Shown: positions 30,690 to 40,648, numbered from the stretch's first letter. The stretch is DNA of 52,068 bases from Thermoanaerobaculia bacterium (GCA_030429235.1 JAUIDB010000028.1:1-52068), one strand, 5' to 3'. Notes: generated by a model not told the origin, from the letters alone. Program-made: numbers and translations.

Positions 30690-32393
30690 GTGAAGCTCAG
30701 CCCCTCCTCCCCGCCCTCCTCGAGTTCCCTGTCGGACACACCGACACGCGGCGGGCGCACCCCCACCGACCTGCGGTTCGCCATTCCCGCCTTGCTCCTG
30801 ACTGGCTGGCTGCAGGCACCTGCCCTCGCCGCCTGGTGGACCCGCGACGACCCTTGCCTCCTCCGGTCGCTCGAGGCCCACGGGGCCCTGGCCCACGGAA
30901 CCGATCCCGCGGTCTGGCAACAGCTGTCCACCAACGTCTTCATGCCATGGCAGCTTCTATCGCTGGGACTCGACTACCAGCTCTTCGGCCTCGGCCCCCG
31001 TGGGTTCTATCTCCACCAACTCCTGGCCGTCGGCCTGGTGGTGCTCCTCGCACATCGACTGCTCTGTCGCTGGATGCCGGGCCCGGTCAGCGGCCTCGCG
31101 GTCTGGTTCTTCGCGGCCTCGGCTCCCTTTTACGGGGTCGGGCAACAGCTGATGAACCGACACTACCTCGAGGGGTTGGGCTTCAGTCTCGCCGCCATGC
31201 TGCTCTACCGACCGGACGGTCTCGAAGGCTCGTCGTGGCGATCTCCGCGCAATCTGGCCAGCGCGGGTTTGTACTTCTGCGCTGCCGCCGCCAAAGAGGT
31301 CTTCGTCCCCCTTCCTCTTCTTCTCTTCACGCTGCCGCCGAGCCGCTCCTTGCGCCCAGGGTGGAGGGTCCGCCTCGCCATGCTGGGACCCCATCTAACC
31401 CTCTCGATCGTCTACCTGGCCTGGCGAACCAGAATGCTCGGAGGCGAGATCCTGACCCGCTACGGTGGTCGCCCCGGTCTGGACGACCCTTCGTCTCTGG
31501 GAGACGGCCTGCTGAGAGCGGGCCAGGCCCTGCTCCCCAGTGTAGGCTGGCCCTCGGCTCTCTACCTCTTGGTCCTCGGGGTGGCCGTACTGCGGGTGGT
31601 GTGGCGCCGTCCAGATCGGTGGCCCCTGATCTCGGCCATCGGGCTTGCGGTCACCTTGCCCTGGCTCGGCGTCTATCCCGATCTCGAGGCTCGCCACCTC
31701 CTCGTCGTCGCTCTGGCGGCCAGCATCGCCCTGGCGTTGGCCATCGCGGAGTTCGAGATCACCCCTCCCCGGAAGGTGGTCGGGGCCGGGTTGGCGGCGC
31801 TGGCGGTTGCCGCCCTCGCTCTCCAGGCCCCGTTGCGCGAGCAGCAGGCGGCTCGGGTCGCTCACCATCGGGCCGAGGGAGAGTGGATGCTCCGCGGTCA
31901 GGGGGCACCCCTCTTGACGACGCTGGCTGACGCGTCGTTTCTCGAGTGCCTGGTCGACCTCAGGCCCCGAGTGGCAAGCCCGATGGGCCCTGCCCCCGGA
32001 TACTGTGGCGATCCCTGCTGGTGCGGAGACCAAAGCTCGAGCTGGCTCGCCTACGACGGAGTCTCTGAGCTGGACGAGTCTTTGACCACCGTGGATTGCC
32101 GAATGACCGGATCGACCCGGCCATTCGAGGTTTCTCTCGAGCGCGACCCCGGCACCGACTACCTGCGTTGGCAGCTGGGTCCGTGGTCGACTGGGGAGTA
32201 CAGCGTGCTGCTGGATGCCTCTGGCCCGACTCTCTCCACCGACCCCGAGCCGGCTCCGGCCGTGAGCGTGCCGATCCCCATCCCCCGGCAGGGTGGACTG
32301 CGCTGGCCGGGAGACCACGAGTTCGTCTTCCGCTATCGCTCGCCAGAGGGCTGGACGGTCTACCAGCCGGCCGTGGTGGGGAACGAGCCGTGA
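30690..32393 (+). CDS. Polytopic membrane protein, GT-C-like
   Basis: This is a protein of about 567 residues with many membrane segments (for example LLAVGLVVLLAHRLL and LYLLVLGVAVLRVVW) and a soluble C-terminal part (about 410-567). I place the start at the GTG at 30690 (VKLSPSSPP); an earlier in-frame ATG at 30600 would add sequence lacking protein character and lying before a TACACT -10-like box (30640-30645). AWWTRDDPCLL in the first loop resembles the acidic loop motif of GT-C glycosyltransferases that use lipid-linked sugars, and NRHYLEGLGFSLAAMLL fits this fold. A glycosyltransferase role is a moderate inference. The last four bases overlap the next gene (GTGA), so the pair is an operon. 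Confidence 0.75.
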   Translation: MKLSPSSPPSSSSLSDTPTRGGRTPTDLRFAIPALLLTGWLQAPALAAWWTRDDPCLLRSLEAHGALAHGTDPAVWQQLSTNVFMPWQLLSLGLDYQLFGLGPRGFYLHQLLAVGLVVLLAHRLLCRWMPGPVSGLAVWFFAASAPFYGVGQQLMNRHYLEGLGFSLAAMLLYRPDGLEGSSWRSPRNLASAGLYFCAAAAKEVFVPLPLLLFTLPPSRSLRPGWRVRLAMLGPHLTLSIVYLAWRTRMLGGEILTRYGGRPGLDDPSSLGDGLLRAGQALLPSVGWPSALYLLVLGVAVLRVVWRRPDRWPLISAIGLAVTLPWLGVYPDLEARHLLVVALAASIALALAIAEFEITPPRKVVGAGLAALAVAALALQAPLREQQAARVAHHRAEGEWMLRGQGAPLLTTLADASFLECLVDLRPRVASPMGPAPGYCGDPCWCGDQSSSWLAYDGVSELDESLTTVDCRMTGSTRPFEVSLERDPGTDYLRWQLGPWSTGEYSVLLDASGPTLSTDPEPAPAVSVPIPIPRQGGLRWPGDHEFVFRYRSPEGWTVYQPAVVGNEP

Positions 32394-34126
32394 GCCAGCG
32401 CATCGGAACCAGGCTCCTCGGGGTCGCGCTCCTGGTCGGACTCGGGTTCGCGCTGGCCCTACAAGAGCGAGCCATCGACGGGCAGTCGTTGATCGGAGAC
32501 GCTCCGTACCACCTCGTGGCCGGACACCAGGCGCTGCGCTACGGCCAGAACACCCTGAACCTGGAGCACCCACCCCTGGTGAAGCTCGTCGCGGCCCTGC
32601 CCCTCTTGCTCGAAGAACCGGTGGCACCCCCGTCGCGCATCGACGACGCGCTGACGACGGCCCATCGGCTCTTCGACGATCCGAGCCAGCTGGAACGGAT
32701 CCGACTGCGAAGTCGCAGTCTGCTCTTCCTCCTGTTCGGACTCCCCCTTCTCCTCTCTGTCGACGGACTGGGCCGACACCTGGTCTCGAGGCGGGTGGGC
32801 CACCTGCTCTCGCTCTCGCTCGCTCTCTCCTTCGCTTCCCTACCCTTCCTCTCGGTGATCCAGACCGACACCGCCGTCGCTCTGGGTTTCGTCCTCACCC
32901 TCTGGATGGCGCTGCGCTTCGTCGAAGGACCCACACCAGGCGCCGCCCTGGCCCTGGGAGCAGGACTGGGACTGGCTCTGGCCAGCAAGTTCTCGGCGCT
33001 TCTCCTGCTGCCGGTGGTCGCGTTGGCCCTAGGGCTGGCGTCGGGGCTCAGTTTCGGTCGGCGGCTCGCCCGCGCTGCCCTGGTTCTCTTGCCCGCGGTG
33101 GGTCTTCCCTGGGCCAGCTATGCCGTGGCCAACCACGCCTACGACTCCGAGGCCGGGCGACAGACGATCCGCGCCTACTGCCAAGGCGATGCTCTGGTCA
33201 CCGAAGACCGGCTGCTTCCGTGGGAAGAGAACCTCCTCCGCCTCGAGACTCTCTCTCCGAGCCTGGCGCAGTACGCCACGGGAGTCCTCGGTGTCCACGC
33301 TCAGAACGACCTGGGGATCTACCCGACCCTGGCGTTCGGCACTCTCTCGACGGAAGGTCGTTGGTGGTACTTCCCTGCCCTGCTCCTGCTGCGCACCCCG
33401 TGGGTCCTCTTGCTGTGCGGCGTCGCCGCGGCGATCCACCGCGTCCTCGCGCCCCCTCGGCCACTCCCTCTGCCCGCCCAGGGTCCGGCTCGCCGCGCCC
33501 GGTGGTTGCTCGCGGCGACCGCCGTGATCTACCTCGGAGTGGCGGCAACCTCCTCCTACAACCTCGGAGTACGACACCTGCTCCCCGTGCTGCCCTTGAT
33601 CTACCTGCCCGCCGTCCGCTGGGCCGCTCGCGGAGCCTGGACGAGTCTCCTGCTCCTCGCGATCCTGGCCACCGAAGGCTGGCTCCTAGCCCCCCTCTGG
33701 ATGAGTGCCACCGGCAGTTGGTGGCTGTCCGAGGATCCGGCGCGGCTCGCGATGGTGAGCGGCGATACCGAGTACCATCAGAACTTCATCGCTCTGGAAC
33801 GATGGGCCGAGGAGCAGGGAATCGATCGCTACGCCCTGCTCTACCCCCTGCTGTCCGCCCACGAGGTCGCCGCCTACTCGGAACGTGCCGTAGTGGTCCG
33901 GCCCGGCGAGGAACTCGACTTCGAATGGGTGGTCACGTCGATCCTCCTCGAATCGCATCTGCCGGCGGTCGAGACCTCGCCCGCCGAGGGACTCCGGGGC
34001 GCCGAAGCACTTCGAGAGCTGGCCGTCGCCTGGCGACCTCTGTGGAACTCCGCGCGCCAGGGGGAGGACCTCGGCCCGGTAGCCGGGACCTTCCGCGTTT
34101 TCCACCACCCCCGTCCGCCGGACTGA
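32390..34126 (+). CDS. Glycosyltransferase family 39-like membrane protein
   Basis: The start is the GTG at 32390, which overlaps the previous stop in GTGA. The 578-residue protein has about ten membrane helices. The first periplasmic loop carries GDAPYHLVAGHQALRYG and LEHPPLVKLVAALPLLL, the HPPL..K pattern typical of ArnT/PMT-type GT39 enzymes. These transfer sugars from polyprenyl phosphate to lipid or protein on the outer face of the inner membrane. Later landmarks are NLGVRHLLPVLPLIYLPA and a C-terminal periplasmic domain (about 450-578). Together with the preceding GT-C-like protein and the divergent Wzt-type gene it suggests a surface glycosylation locus. The acceptor cannot be told. 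Confidence 0.85.
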   Translation: MSQRIGTRLLGVALLVGLGFALALQERAIDGQSLIGDAPYHLVAGHQALRYGQNTLNLEHPPLVKLVAALPLLLEEPVAPPSRIDDALTTAHRLFDDPSQLERIRLRSRSLLFLLFGLPLLLSVDGLGRHLVSRRVGHLLSLSLALSFASLPFLSVIQTDTAVALGFVLTLWMALRFVEGPTPGAALALGAGLGLALASKFSALLLLPVVALALGLASGLSFGRRLARAALVLLPAVGLPWASYAVANHAYDSEAGRQTIRAYCQGDALVTEDRLLPWEENLLRLETLSPSLAQYATGVLGVHAQNDLGIYPTLAFGTLSTEGRWWYFPALLLLRTPWVLLLCGVAAAIHRVLAPPRPLPLPAQGPARRARWLLAATAVIYLGVAATSSYNLGVRHLLPVLPLIYLPAVRWAARGAWTSLLLLAILATEGWLLAPLWMSATGSWWLSEDPARLAMVSGDTEYHQNFIALERWAEEQGIDRYALLYPLLSAHEVAAYSERAVVVRPGEELDFEWVVTSILLESHLPAVETSPAEGLRGAEALRELAVAWRPLWNSARQGEDLGPVAGTFRVFHHPRPPD

Positions 34127-34195
34127 CGGCCGCCGACCGGCACCGAACAACGCGCCCCGACTAAACTCGTCGAGCCATGGAGCGTATCTAGACAA

Positions 34196-36706
34196 ATGCG
34201 GGTCGAACGAGCCTCCGTACGCCTTCTGATCGCCGTAGGCCTCCTGGCCTTCGGGTTGGCGCTCGCTTCGATCATCGACATGTTCCGCCCCCAGCCCTAC
34301 GATGGGGTGGTCCTCGAAGCCGACGCTCCCGCACAGTTGATCGTCGCCGAGGTGGTCGAGGGATCGGGAGCAGACGAAGCCGGGATCCGCGCCGGCGATC
34401 GGATCGTCGGCATCGGTCGTGACCTCCTGCAGTCGACCCAACACGCTTCCCGCCTCCTGCAGGGGTATCGCATCGGCGAGATCGTGCCCTACCTCGTGGA
34501 ATCGGATGGTCGTCGTTGGGAGACCCTGGTGCGTCTCGGTACGCGCCGGATCGGGAGCGTGGCCTACCTAGGAGCCTGCCTGCTCGGCTTCGCCTTCTTT
34601 GGAGTCGGCGCCTTCGTCCTCCGCCAGCGGCCCCACCTGCGGGTAGCCCAGGTTTTTTACCTGCTTTCCAGTGCCTTTCTGGTGTTCTTGGTATGCCGCC
34701 TGCGCCCCGCCTCCTACTCGGGAGTCGACGAATTCGTGCTGCGCATGGGTACGGTAGCTCTCCTGCTCCTGCCCGGCTGCTTCCTGCACTTCTTCCTCAT
34801 CTTCCCGCGTCCCGTGTGGCGGGACCGAGGTGGTGTCCTCGGAGCACTCGACCGCAGTCGACGCCTGCGCGTGGTGTTGCTCACCGCTCTCTACCTCCTG
34901 CCCGTCGCGATCTTCCTGACCGTCATCTACGTCTACTCCTTGCAAGAACTACCGCTGTTTCTGATCAGCGGCGCTCCTCGGGCCAACTGGTGGACCCTCG
35001 GCGCCTACATGCTGCTGGGACTCACCGTACTGGCGACCAATGCGAGCCAGATCCGCCGCCTGAACGAACGCCGGGGCGCCGTGTTGGTCTTCCTCGGTAC
35101 CCTCTTTGGCCTGGTTCCCTTCCTAGTGTTCACCGTGGCGTTTCCGTCCTTCCGCCACACCGAGCAGTTCTTGTACTACGGTGCCGCACCCCTGATCCTG
35201 GTGCCGCTGACCTTCGCGTACTCGATCGTGCGCTTCCAGCTGCTCGATATCCGTGTCATCCTGCGCAAAAGCCTGTTCTACACCGGCACCACCGCCGCGA
35301 TCACGGCGATCTACGCCGCCGGCATGACGGCGTTCAACTGGGTCCTCCAGGGAGCAGGATTCACTCAACACCCCCTCTTCCCCCTGGTCTTCGCGCTGGC
35401 GGTCGTGCTGGGACTCGAACCCCTGCGGCGGCGCCTGCAGGGACCGGTCGACCGCTTCTTTCTCGGAGATCTGTCGCGGCTGCAGGACGCAGTCGTGGAG
35501 ATGGGAGAGGCTCTGGGGGCACACGCCGACCCTGGGCAGCTCGTCCGCGACCTCGTGGCTCAGCTACCGGAACGCCTGGGCATCCACTTCGCCGCCCTCT
35601 ACCAGGTCCAGGACGGAGTCCTGGAACGAGTCGCTGGCCCCCACCACCTTCCTACCTTTCTGGGGCCTCCCGAGGTCTTGGACCCCCTCACGGAGCAACT
35701 AGGAGTCCTCGCCCCGTTGGAGGGACGGCAGGAGCTCGGAGGCGAGATCGACGACCTGCTCGCCGAACTGGAGGACGACGGCGTTTCGCTGATCGGCGAA
35801 CTCGCCTCACCTCGCCGGCGCGTGGGAGTCATGCTGCTCTCGGAAAAGGACGCGCACCTGGGCTGGGATCCTTCGGAGCTGGAGATTCTGCGCGGGCTGC
35901 TGGCCCAGGCCGCGATCGCGCTCGAGACCAGCCAGCTCCTGGCCGAACGTACGCAGCAAGCGGAGTTCGAGCGCGAACTCGAGATCGCGGCGGGGATCCA
36001 GGCCGGGTTGCTGCCGACTCGGGTCGAGTTCGCTCACGGCTGGAAGGTCTCGGCGGTCTGTCAACCCGCCAAACACGTCGGCGGGGACTTCTTTTCGGAG
36101 ATCCCGGCGCCGAACAACGGATCCAAGGCCCTGGTCTACGGCGATGTCGCCGGCAAGTCCATTCCCGCCGCTCTGATGATGATGGCAGCCCAGGAGGTCC
36201 TGCACTCCCTGTCGATGACCCACCGAGAACCTCGCCAGCTGATCGAGTTGGCGAATCAGCGCCTCTATCGGCTCCAACGACGCAGTTTCGTCGCCCTCAC
36301 CTACCTCACCGCGCGCCCCGACGGACGCGGCATCGAGTACCTGGTCGCGGGCCAACCGAGTCTCCTCTGTCGTCGTCGCAACGGCGAGGTAGAGGAACTG
36401 CCGCTGGCTGAACACCGCCTGCCCCTCGGTGCCCTCGAAGTCGGTGGATACCACACCCTCGAGGTCGACCTCGACGACGGCGACCTCGTTCTGGGCTGCT
36501 CCGATGGCGTTCTCGAGGCCCAATCGGCCGGGGGCTCCTTCTTCGGCCACGAACGGTTGGTCGCGGCCCTGGCCTCCGGACCCTCCGAACCAGCCGCCGC
36601 GGTGCAACACATCCTGCACCAGATCTCACGATTCACCGCCGGTTCCGAACCCTACGACGACCTCACACTGGTGGCGCTGCAACGCCACCCGGAGATGCGC
36701 TCATGA
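34196..36706 (+). CDS. Membrane PP2C-type phosphatase: PDZ-7TM-GAF-SpoIIE (RsbU-like)
   Basis: This 836-residue protein has a membrane anchor and a PDZ domain (about 40-100, EVVEGSGADEAGIRAGDRIV). About seven to eight membrane helices (about 120-390), a GAF domain (about 430-580), and a coiled linker (ERELEIAAGIQAGLLP) follow. The SpoIIE/RsbU phosphatase domain (about 600-830) has AKHVGGDFFSEI (about 628) and VYGDVAGKSIPAALMMM (about 648). The usual GGDxxD motif reads GGDFFS, so one acidic residue is changed. Such proteins dephosphorylate anti-sigma antagonists; none is encoded nearby. Upstream, the five-codon frame ATG GAG CGT ATC TAG (34177-34191) ends 4 nt before the start. The stop overlaps the TPR gene start (ATGA). 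Confidence 0.9.
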   Translation: MRVERASVRLLIAVGLLAFGLALASIIDMFRPQPYDGVVLEADAPAQLIVAEVVEGSGADEAGIRAGDRIVGIGRDLLQSTQHASRLLQGYRIGEIVPYLVESDGRRWETLVRLGTRRIGSVAYLGACLLGFAFFGVGAFVLRQRPHLRVAQVFYLLSSAFLVFLVCRLRPASYSGVDEFVLRMGTVALLLLPGCFLHFFLIFPRPVWRDRGGVLGALDRSRRLRVVLLTALYLLPVAIFLTVIYVYSLQELPLFLISGAPRANWWTLGAYMLLGLTVLATNASQIRRLNERRGAVLVFLGTLFGLVPFLVFTVAFPSFRHTEQFLYYGAAPLILVPLTFAYSIVRFQLLDIRVILRKSLFYTGTTAAITAIYAAGMTAFNWVLQGAGFTQHPLFPLVFALAVVLGLEPLRRRLQGPVDRFFLGDLSRLQDAVVEMGEALGAHADPGQLVRDLVAQLPERLGIHFAALYQVQDGVLERVAGPHHLPTFLGPPEVLDPLTEQLGVLAPLEGRQELGGEIDDLLAELEDDGVSLIGELASPRRRVGVMLLSEKDAHLGWDPSELEILRGLLAQAAIALETSQLLAERTQQAEFERELEIAAGIQAGLLPTRVEFAHGWKVSAVCQPAKHVGGDFFSEIPAPNNGSKALVYGDVAGKSIPAALMMMAAQEVLHSLSMTHREPRQLIELANQRLYRLQRRSFVALTYLTARPDGRGIEYLVAGQPSLLCRRRNGEVEELPLAEHRLPLGALEVGGYHTLEVDLDDGDLVLGCSDGVLEAQSAGGSFFGHERLVAALASGPSEPAAAVQHILHQISRFTAGSEPYDDLTLVALQRHPEMRS

Positions 36707-38043
36707 ATACCTCGAAACGAACCCGCCGTCTGGCCTGGAGTGCCCTAAGCTGTCTCGGCCTGGCCCTGCTCGGTTGCCCCGATCCTCCGGCCCCGGAGTG
36801 GACGACCGACTCCGCCGAAGCGCGCCAGGAGTTCGAACAGGGTCTCGCCGCCGAGATGAAGATGTACGGCGTCGACGCCCGGCAGCACTTCGAGAGAGCG
36901 CTCGAGGCCGATCCGGACTTCGTGATGGCACAGGTCAAGATCCTCGCCCGCACGTACCATCGCGACCCGCGCTACGCCGAACTGCGAGAACACCTCGAGG
37001 CCGCCGATCTCGATCAGTTGACGCCTCGCGAGGCCTTCCTGACCCGCTTCTTCCTCCTGCACCGCGACCGTCAGGTCGACGAGGCGATCCAGCTACTCGA
37101 CCAGTACCTCGTCGATCATCCCAAAGATCCTTACGGTCTCGAACTCCAGTGCCAGGGAGTTTGGGAAACCGGTCAATGGGAGGCAGCGGAGCGGTGCTAC
37201 GAGCATCTGTTGACGGTCGACCCCAATTGGGTCTTGGCCCAAAACCGCCTCGGCTATCTCGCCATGGCCCAGGGACATTTCGAAGAAGCCGAAGAGCGGT
37301 TCCGGAACTACCGCTACGTAGCGCCGGACCAGGCGAATCCGCACGACTCTCTGGGCGAACTCTTCGTCCTCCAGGGTCGCTACGAAGAGGCCGAGAGGGA
37401 GTTGCGAGAGGCACTCGAAGTGCGACCCGACTTCTGTGCGTCCTATCTCAACCTCGCTACCGCAAACCTCTACCAGGGACAGATCGAGGAGGCCTACGAC
37501 GTAGCCGACCAATCGAAGGAGAACGGCTGCTCCCCAGGGTACCGGGCTCGCCTGCGTTGCCAGATCGGCACCTTCGTGTTGTACCAGGAGGAGAAGTGGC
37601 AGGAGCTGGTGGAAGCGGTCGAGGGCGAATGCTACCGCTCCAAACTGATCGCCACCTGGCTGCCCCACCTGGGAGCACTGCACCTCGGAGACCTCGAGCT
37701 AGCGCGTCGCTTGGAGGACTCGGAACCGATCGCGGCCGCGGGCGAGATGCGGATGAAGCAGGAGTACTCTGAGTCGGCGGACCTCCTGAGCCTCAAGGGG
37801 ACTCGCCTCCTCGCCGAAGGACAGCCCGAGTCGGCCGTCGAGGAACTGCGCGAGGCGGACGATCTGCTCGACTATTGGGGCCTGGGCGCTGGAATGTACA
37901 AGGTCTACAACCGGCTGCTGCTGGTGGAGGCCCTGCGCCGCAGTGGCGAGACCGCCGCTGCCGACCAGCTGTTGTCCGAGGTCGGGTCGGTGAACCCGGC
38001 CATGGCAGCGATCTACCAAGACGGCGATCTCAGCATCCCCTAG
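36703..38043 (+). CDS. TPR-repeat lipoprotein
   Basis: This 446-residue protein overlaps the phosphatase gene by 4 bp (ATGA), so the two are coupled. It has a lipoprotein signal with lipobox LALLGC (about 22-27) and at least six TPR-like units (for example EARQEFEQGLAAEMKMYG, VLAQNRLGYLAMAQGHFEEA, DSLGELFVLQGRYEEAERE and SYLNLATANLYQGQIEEAYD). It is therefore likely a periplasmic scaffold anchored to a membrane. Six or more Cys residues in the middle and C-terminal thirds (CQGVWETGQWEAAERCYEH and ENGCSPGYRARLRCQ) could form disulfides. Its partner may be the PDZ part of the phosphatase; this is inferred only from the coupling. Confidence 0.85.
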   Translation: MNTSKRTRRLAWSALSCLGLALLGCPDPPAPEWTTDSAEARQEFEQGLAAEMKMYGVDARQHFERALEADPDFVMAQVKILARTYHRDPRYAELREHLEAADLDQLTPREAFLTRFFLLHRDRQVDEAIQLLDQYLVDHPKDPYGLELQCQGVWETGQWEAAERCYEHLLTVDPNWVLAQNRLGYLAMAQGHFEEAEERFRNYRYVAPDQANPHDSLGELFVLQGRYEEAERELREALEVRPDFCASYLNLATANLYQGQIEEAYDVADQSKENGCSPGYRARLRCQIGTFVLYQEEKWQELVEAVEGECYRSKLIATWLPHLGALHLGDLELARRLEDSEPIAAAGEMRMKQEYSESADLLSLKGTRLLAEGQPESAVEELREADDLLDYWGLGAGMYKVYNRLLLVEALRRSGETAAADQLLSEVGSVNPAMAAIYQDGDLSIP

Positions 38044-38178
38044 CGGGCCAGGCGTTTCGACTGGGGATGCAACTCCGCAGCGGAGGCGCCGCGGGTGGCG
38101 GTGGCGCAATCCAGCGCTTCGGGCCCAGAAACTTCTCTCAGGGGTCCGCGAGCGGCGAAGAGACTCGATGGCCCCGAC

Positions 38179-40578
38179 CTAGCTGAGGGCCGGCAGTTCC
38201 CCCGACTCGTGGAGACGGCGCTGCCGCGCCCAGATCAGGAGCTCCGTCGGCGGCAACGGCCGAGCGTAGTGGAAACCCTGGGCGAGGTGGCAATGCTCCT
38301 GCTCGAGAAAAGCAACCTGCTGAGGGGTTTCCACTCCCTCCGCGACCACCTCGAGACCGAGGCTCAACCCGAGACTGATGATGGTCCGTACCAGGACCGC
38401 TGCGTCCTGGTCCTCGGGGAGGTCCGCGACGAAGGAACGATCGATCTTGAGCGTATCGACCGGAAAGCGCCTGAGGTACCCGAGGGACGAGTAGCCGGTC
38501 CCGAAGTCGTCCACGGCGATGGCCAACCCGCGGGACCGTAGCGCCCCCAACGTCTCGACCGCCTGGTCGGGATTGACCATGATCGCGCTCTCCGTGATCT
38601 CGATCTGGACCGAGCGGGGATCGATACCGGAGCGGTCGATCGCCTGTGCCACGGTCCGCACCATACCCGAATGCCCGAAGTAGTGCGGTGAAACGTTGAC
38701 CGAGAGTCGAAGGTCCCCGAGACCAGAGGCCTGCCAGTCTCTCACCTGACCACAAGCCTCTCGCAGGGCCCACTCGCTGAGGCGGTCGATCAAGCCAGCT
38801 TCCTCTACCACCCGTAGAAACTCGGCCGGAGGCAGGATGCCCCGTTGGGGATGATCCCAACGCACCAAGGCCTCGACGCCGACCAGCCGCCCGAGGGTGA
38901 GGTCGATCAGGGGCTGGTAGTGCAGAACCATCTGCCTGCGCTCGATCGCGTTGAAGAGTTCCTCCTCGAGCTGTCGACGCTCGCGGACCACCTCGTTCAT
39001 GCGGGGCAGGAAGTAGCGGTAGCGGTTGCGGCCCTCCGCTTTGGCTGCGTACATCGCGAGGTCCGCGTTCTTGAGGAGGGCCTCCGGATCGCTGCCGTCC
39101 TCGGGGTACAGGGTCACCCCGACGCTCGCGGTGACGAATAGAGTCCGGCCGCCCAGTTGCACGGGTTTGCCGAGAGAGTCGATGACCCGCTGCGCCAACA
39201 GAGCCGCGCTCTTGGCGCCCTCGAGGTCGGTTTGGATCACCCCGAACTCGTCTCCTCCCAGGCGAGCAGCCGTGTCGCTACCGCGGGTCGCATCGCGCAG
39301 ACGTACCGCCATTTCGACCAGGAGCTTGTCGCCAAAGTCGTGCCCCAACGTGTCGTTGACGTCCTTGAACCGATCGAGGTCGATGAACAAAACTGCGACA
39401 CCGGTGTCGTTCCGACTCGCACCGGCCAGGGCTTGTTCGAGACGGTCGTGGAACAGGGTCCGGTTGGGCAGTCCCGTCAGCACATCGTGGAGCGCGAGAT
39501 GTCGCATCCGCCCCTCGAACTCGCGCCGTTCGGTGACATCGGTGTAGGTGGAAACGAAGCCGCCGCCGGGCATGGGATTCGAATGCACTTCGAGTACCGT
39601 GCCGTCCGGCCGCTGGCGCTCGTAGCGGTGGGTGCCACCCGAACGAGCCGATCGTGCGATCGAAAGGCGATCGAAGAGCAGCGACTCGATGTCAGTCTCG
39701 CCGTACTCACCTCGCTCGGCGTTGAATCGCAGAATCTCCTCGAGGGTCATCCCGACCCGAACCGCATCGGGCTCGACCCCCAGCAACTCGAAATAGCGCT
39801 GGTTGCAAGTCACCAGGACGAGTTCACCGTCGAACACACAGATCCCCTGACCCATGTTCTGCAGTGTGGCCTCGAGCAGGGCGGACTTGCGAGCCGTTTC
39901 GGCTTCGGCTTCCGTGTGCTGTACCAGCATCCGGTTGTACTCCCGCACGAGGAGACCGAGTTCGTCTGGGCTCTCCCAGTCCACCTGACGGCGCGGTCCC
40001 GTCGGTGCGGCCTGACGCATCGACTCGAGGAGCCGATTCAGAGGCTCGCTCAGCGAGGTCCTGACCGCCACCAGAACCCCGACCAGCAGGGCACCGAGCA
40101 GGGCGGTGGAGAGCAAGAGATCGACCAGGATCCGCTGCCGCAACTGGCGCCGAATTCCCGCTGAGGTGAAGTAGAGCTCGATCTGGCCGACCGCGTGTGA
40201 CACACCACGGCTCTGGTACACCACCGGACGCACGGTGAGCAGATTGGATCCTGAACCGTCTCCGATCGGCGATCCGGCTCGAGCCAATACCTCTCCGTCC
40301 TGGCCCCGGGCCACGGCGGCAACTACGTCCTCGACCTTGAGGAGTCCGTTCATCGCCGACTCGATGTTGCCGATATCCAGATTCCAGAAGGGAACTGCCA
40401 ACACCTCGGCGCTGACTTCGGCCTCGCGCCCCATACGAGACTCCAACTGGCGCTCGAGGGAGCGATAGGTCAACGTCTCGACCAGCGTGAAGATCAGGAT
40501 GCAGAGCAGACTCACCACGGCGACCGAAATAGCGAGAAAGCGATTCCGGAGGGAGCGAAATCTGTTCAGTATCTTCAT
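38179..40578 (-). CDS. Membrane sensor with PAS, GGDEF and EAL domains
   Basis: I place the start at the ATG at 40578 (MKILNRFRSLRNRF), just before the first membrane helix; an in-frame TTG at 40617 would only add a polar tail. The order is helix 1 (about 12-35), periplasmic sensor domain (36-165, PFWNLDIGNIESAMNGLL), helix 2, HAMP-like linker (187-240), PAS (245-365), GGDEF (370-535) and EAL (545-795). The cyclase motif is LGGDEF (about 440) with RGSD as inhibitory site. The phosphodiesterase residues are all present: GVEALVRW, VNVSP, ITES, DDFGTGYSS, LKIDRSF and AEGVET. Both activities are therefore plausible. It is divergent from a periplasmic binding-protein gene, which might deliver a signal to its sensor domain. 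Confidence 0.93.
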   Translation of the reverse strand: MKILNRFRSLRNRFLAISVAVVSLLCILIFTLVETLTYRSLERQLESRMGREAEVSAEVLAVPFWNLDIGNIESAMNGLLKVEDVVAAVARGQDGEVLARAGSPIGDGSGSNLLTVRPVVYQSRGVSHAVGQIELYFTSAGIRRQLRQRILVDLLLSTALLGALLVGVLVAVRTSLSEPLNRLLESMRQAAPTGPRRQVDWESPDELGLLVREYNRMLVQHTEAEAETARKSALLEATLQNMGQGICVFDGELVLVTCNQRYFELLGVEPDAVRVGMTLEEILRFNAERGEYGETDIESLLFDRLSIARSARSGGTHRYERQRPDGTVLEVHSNPMPGGGFVSTYTDVTERREFEGRMRHLALHDVLTGLPNRTLFHDRLEQALAGASRNDTGVAVLFIDLDRFKDVNDTLGHDFGDKLLVEMAVRLRDATRGSDTAARLGGDEFGVIQTDLEGAKSAALLAQRVIDSLGKPVQLGGRTLFVTASVGVTLYPEDGSDPEALLKNADLAMYAAKAEGRNRYRYFLPRMNEVVRERRQLEEELFNAIERRQMVLHYQPLIDLTLGRLVGVEALVRWDHPQRGILPPAEFLRVVEEAGLIDRLSEWALREACGQVRDWQASGLGDLRLSVNVSPHYFGHSGMVRTVAQAIDRSGIDPRSVQIEITESAIMVNPDQAVETLGALRSRGLAIAVDDFGTGYSSLGYLRRFPVDTLKIDRSFVADLPEDQDAAVLVRTIISLGLSLGLEVVAEGVETPQQVAFLEQEHCHLAQGFHYARPLPPTELLIWARQRRLHESGELPALS

Positions 40579-40648
40579 GAGCAGAAGTTCGATGGAGCGG
40601 GAAGGACCGCCGAGCAAGCCGGGCCGTCACTGAGGGGGCAGTTTGACT

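Noticed and set aside
32293-36411. Long Arg/Pro-rich plus-strand frames inside the GT39 and phosphatase genes
   Set aside because: They are alternate frames of genes with clear membrane and catalytic motifs.
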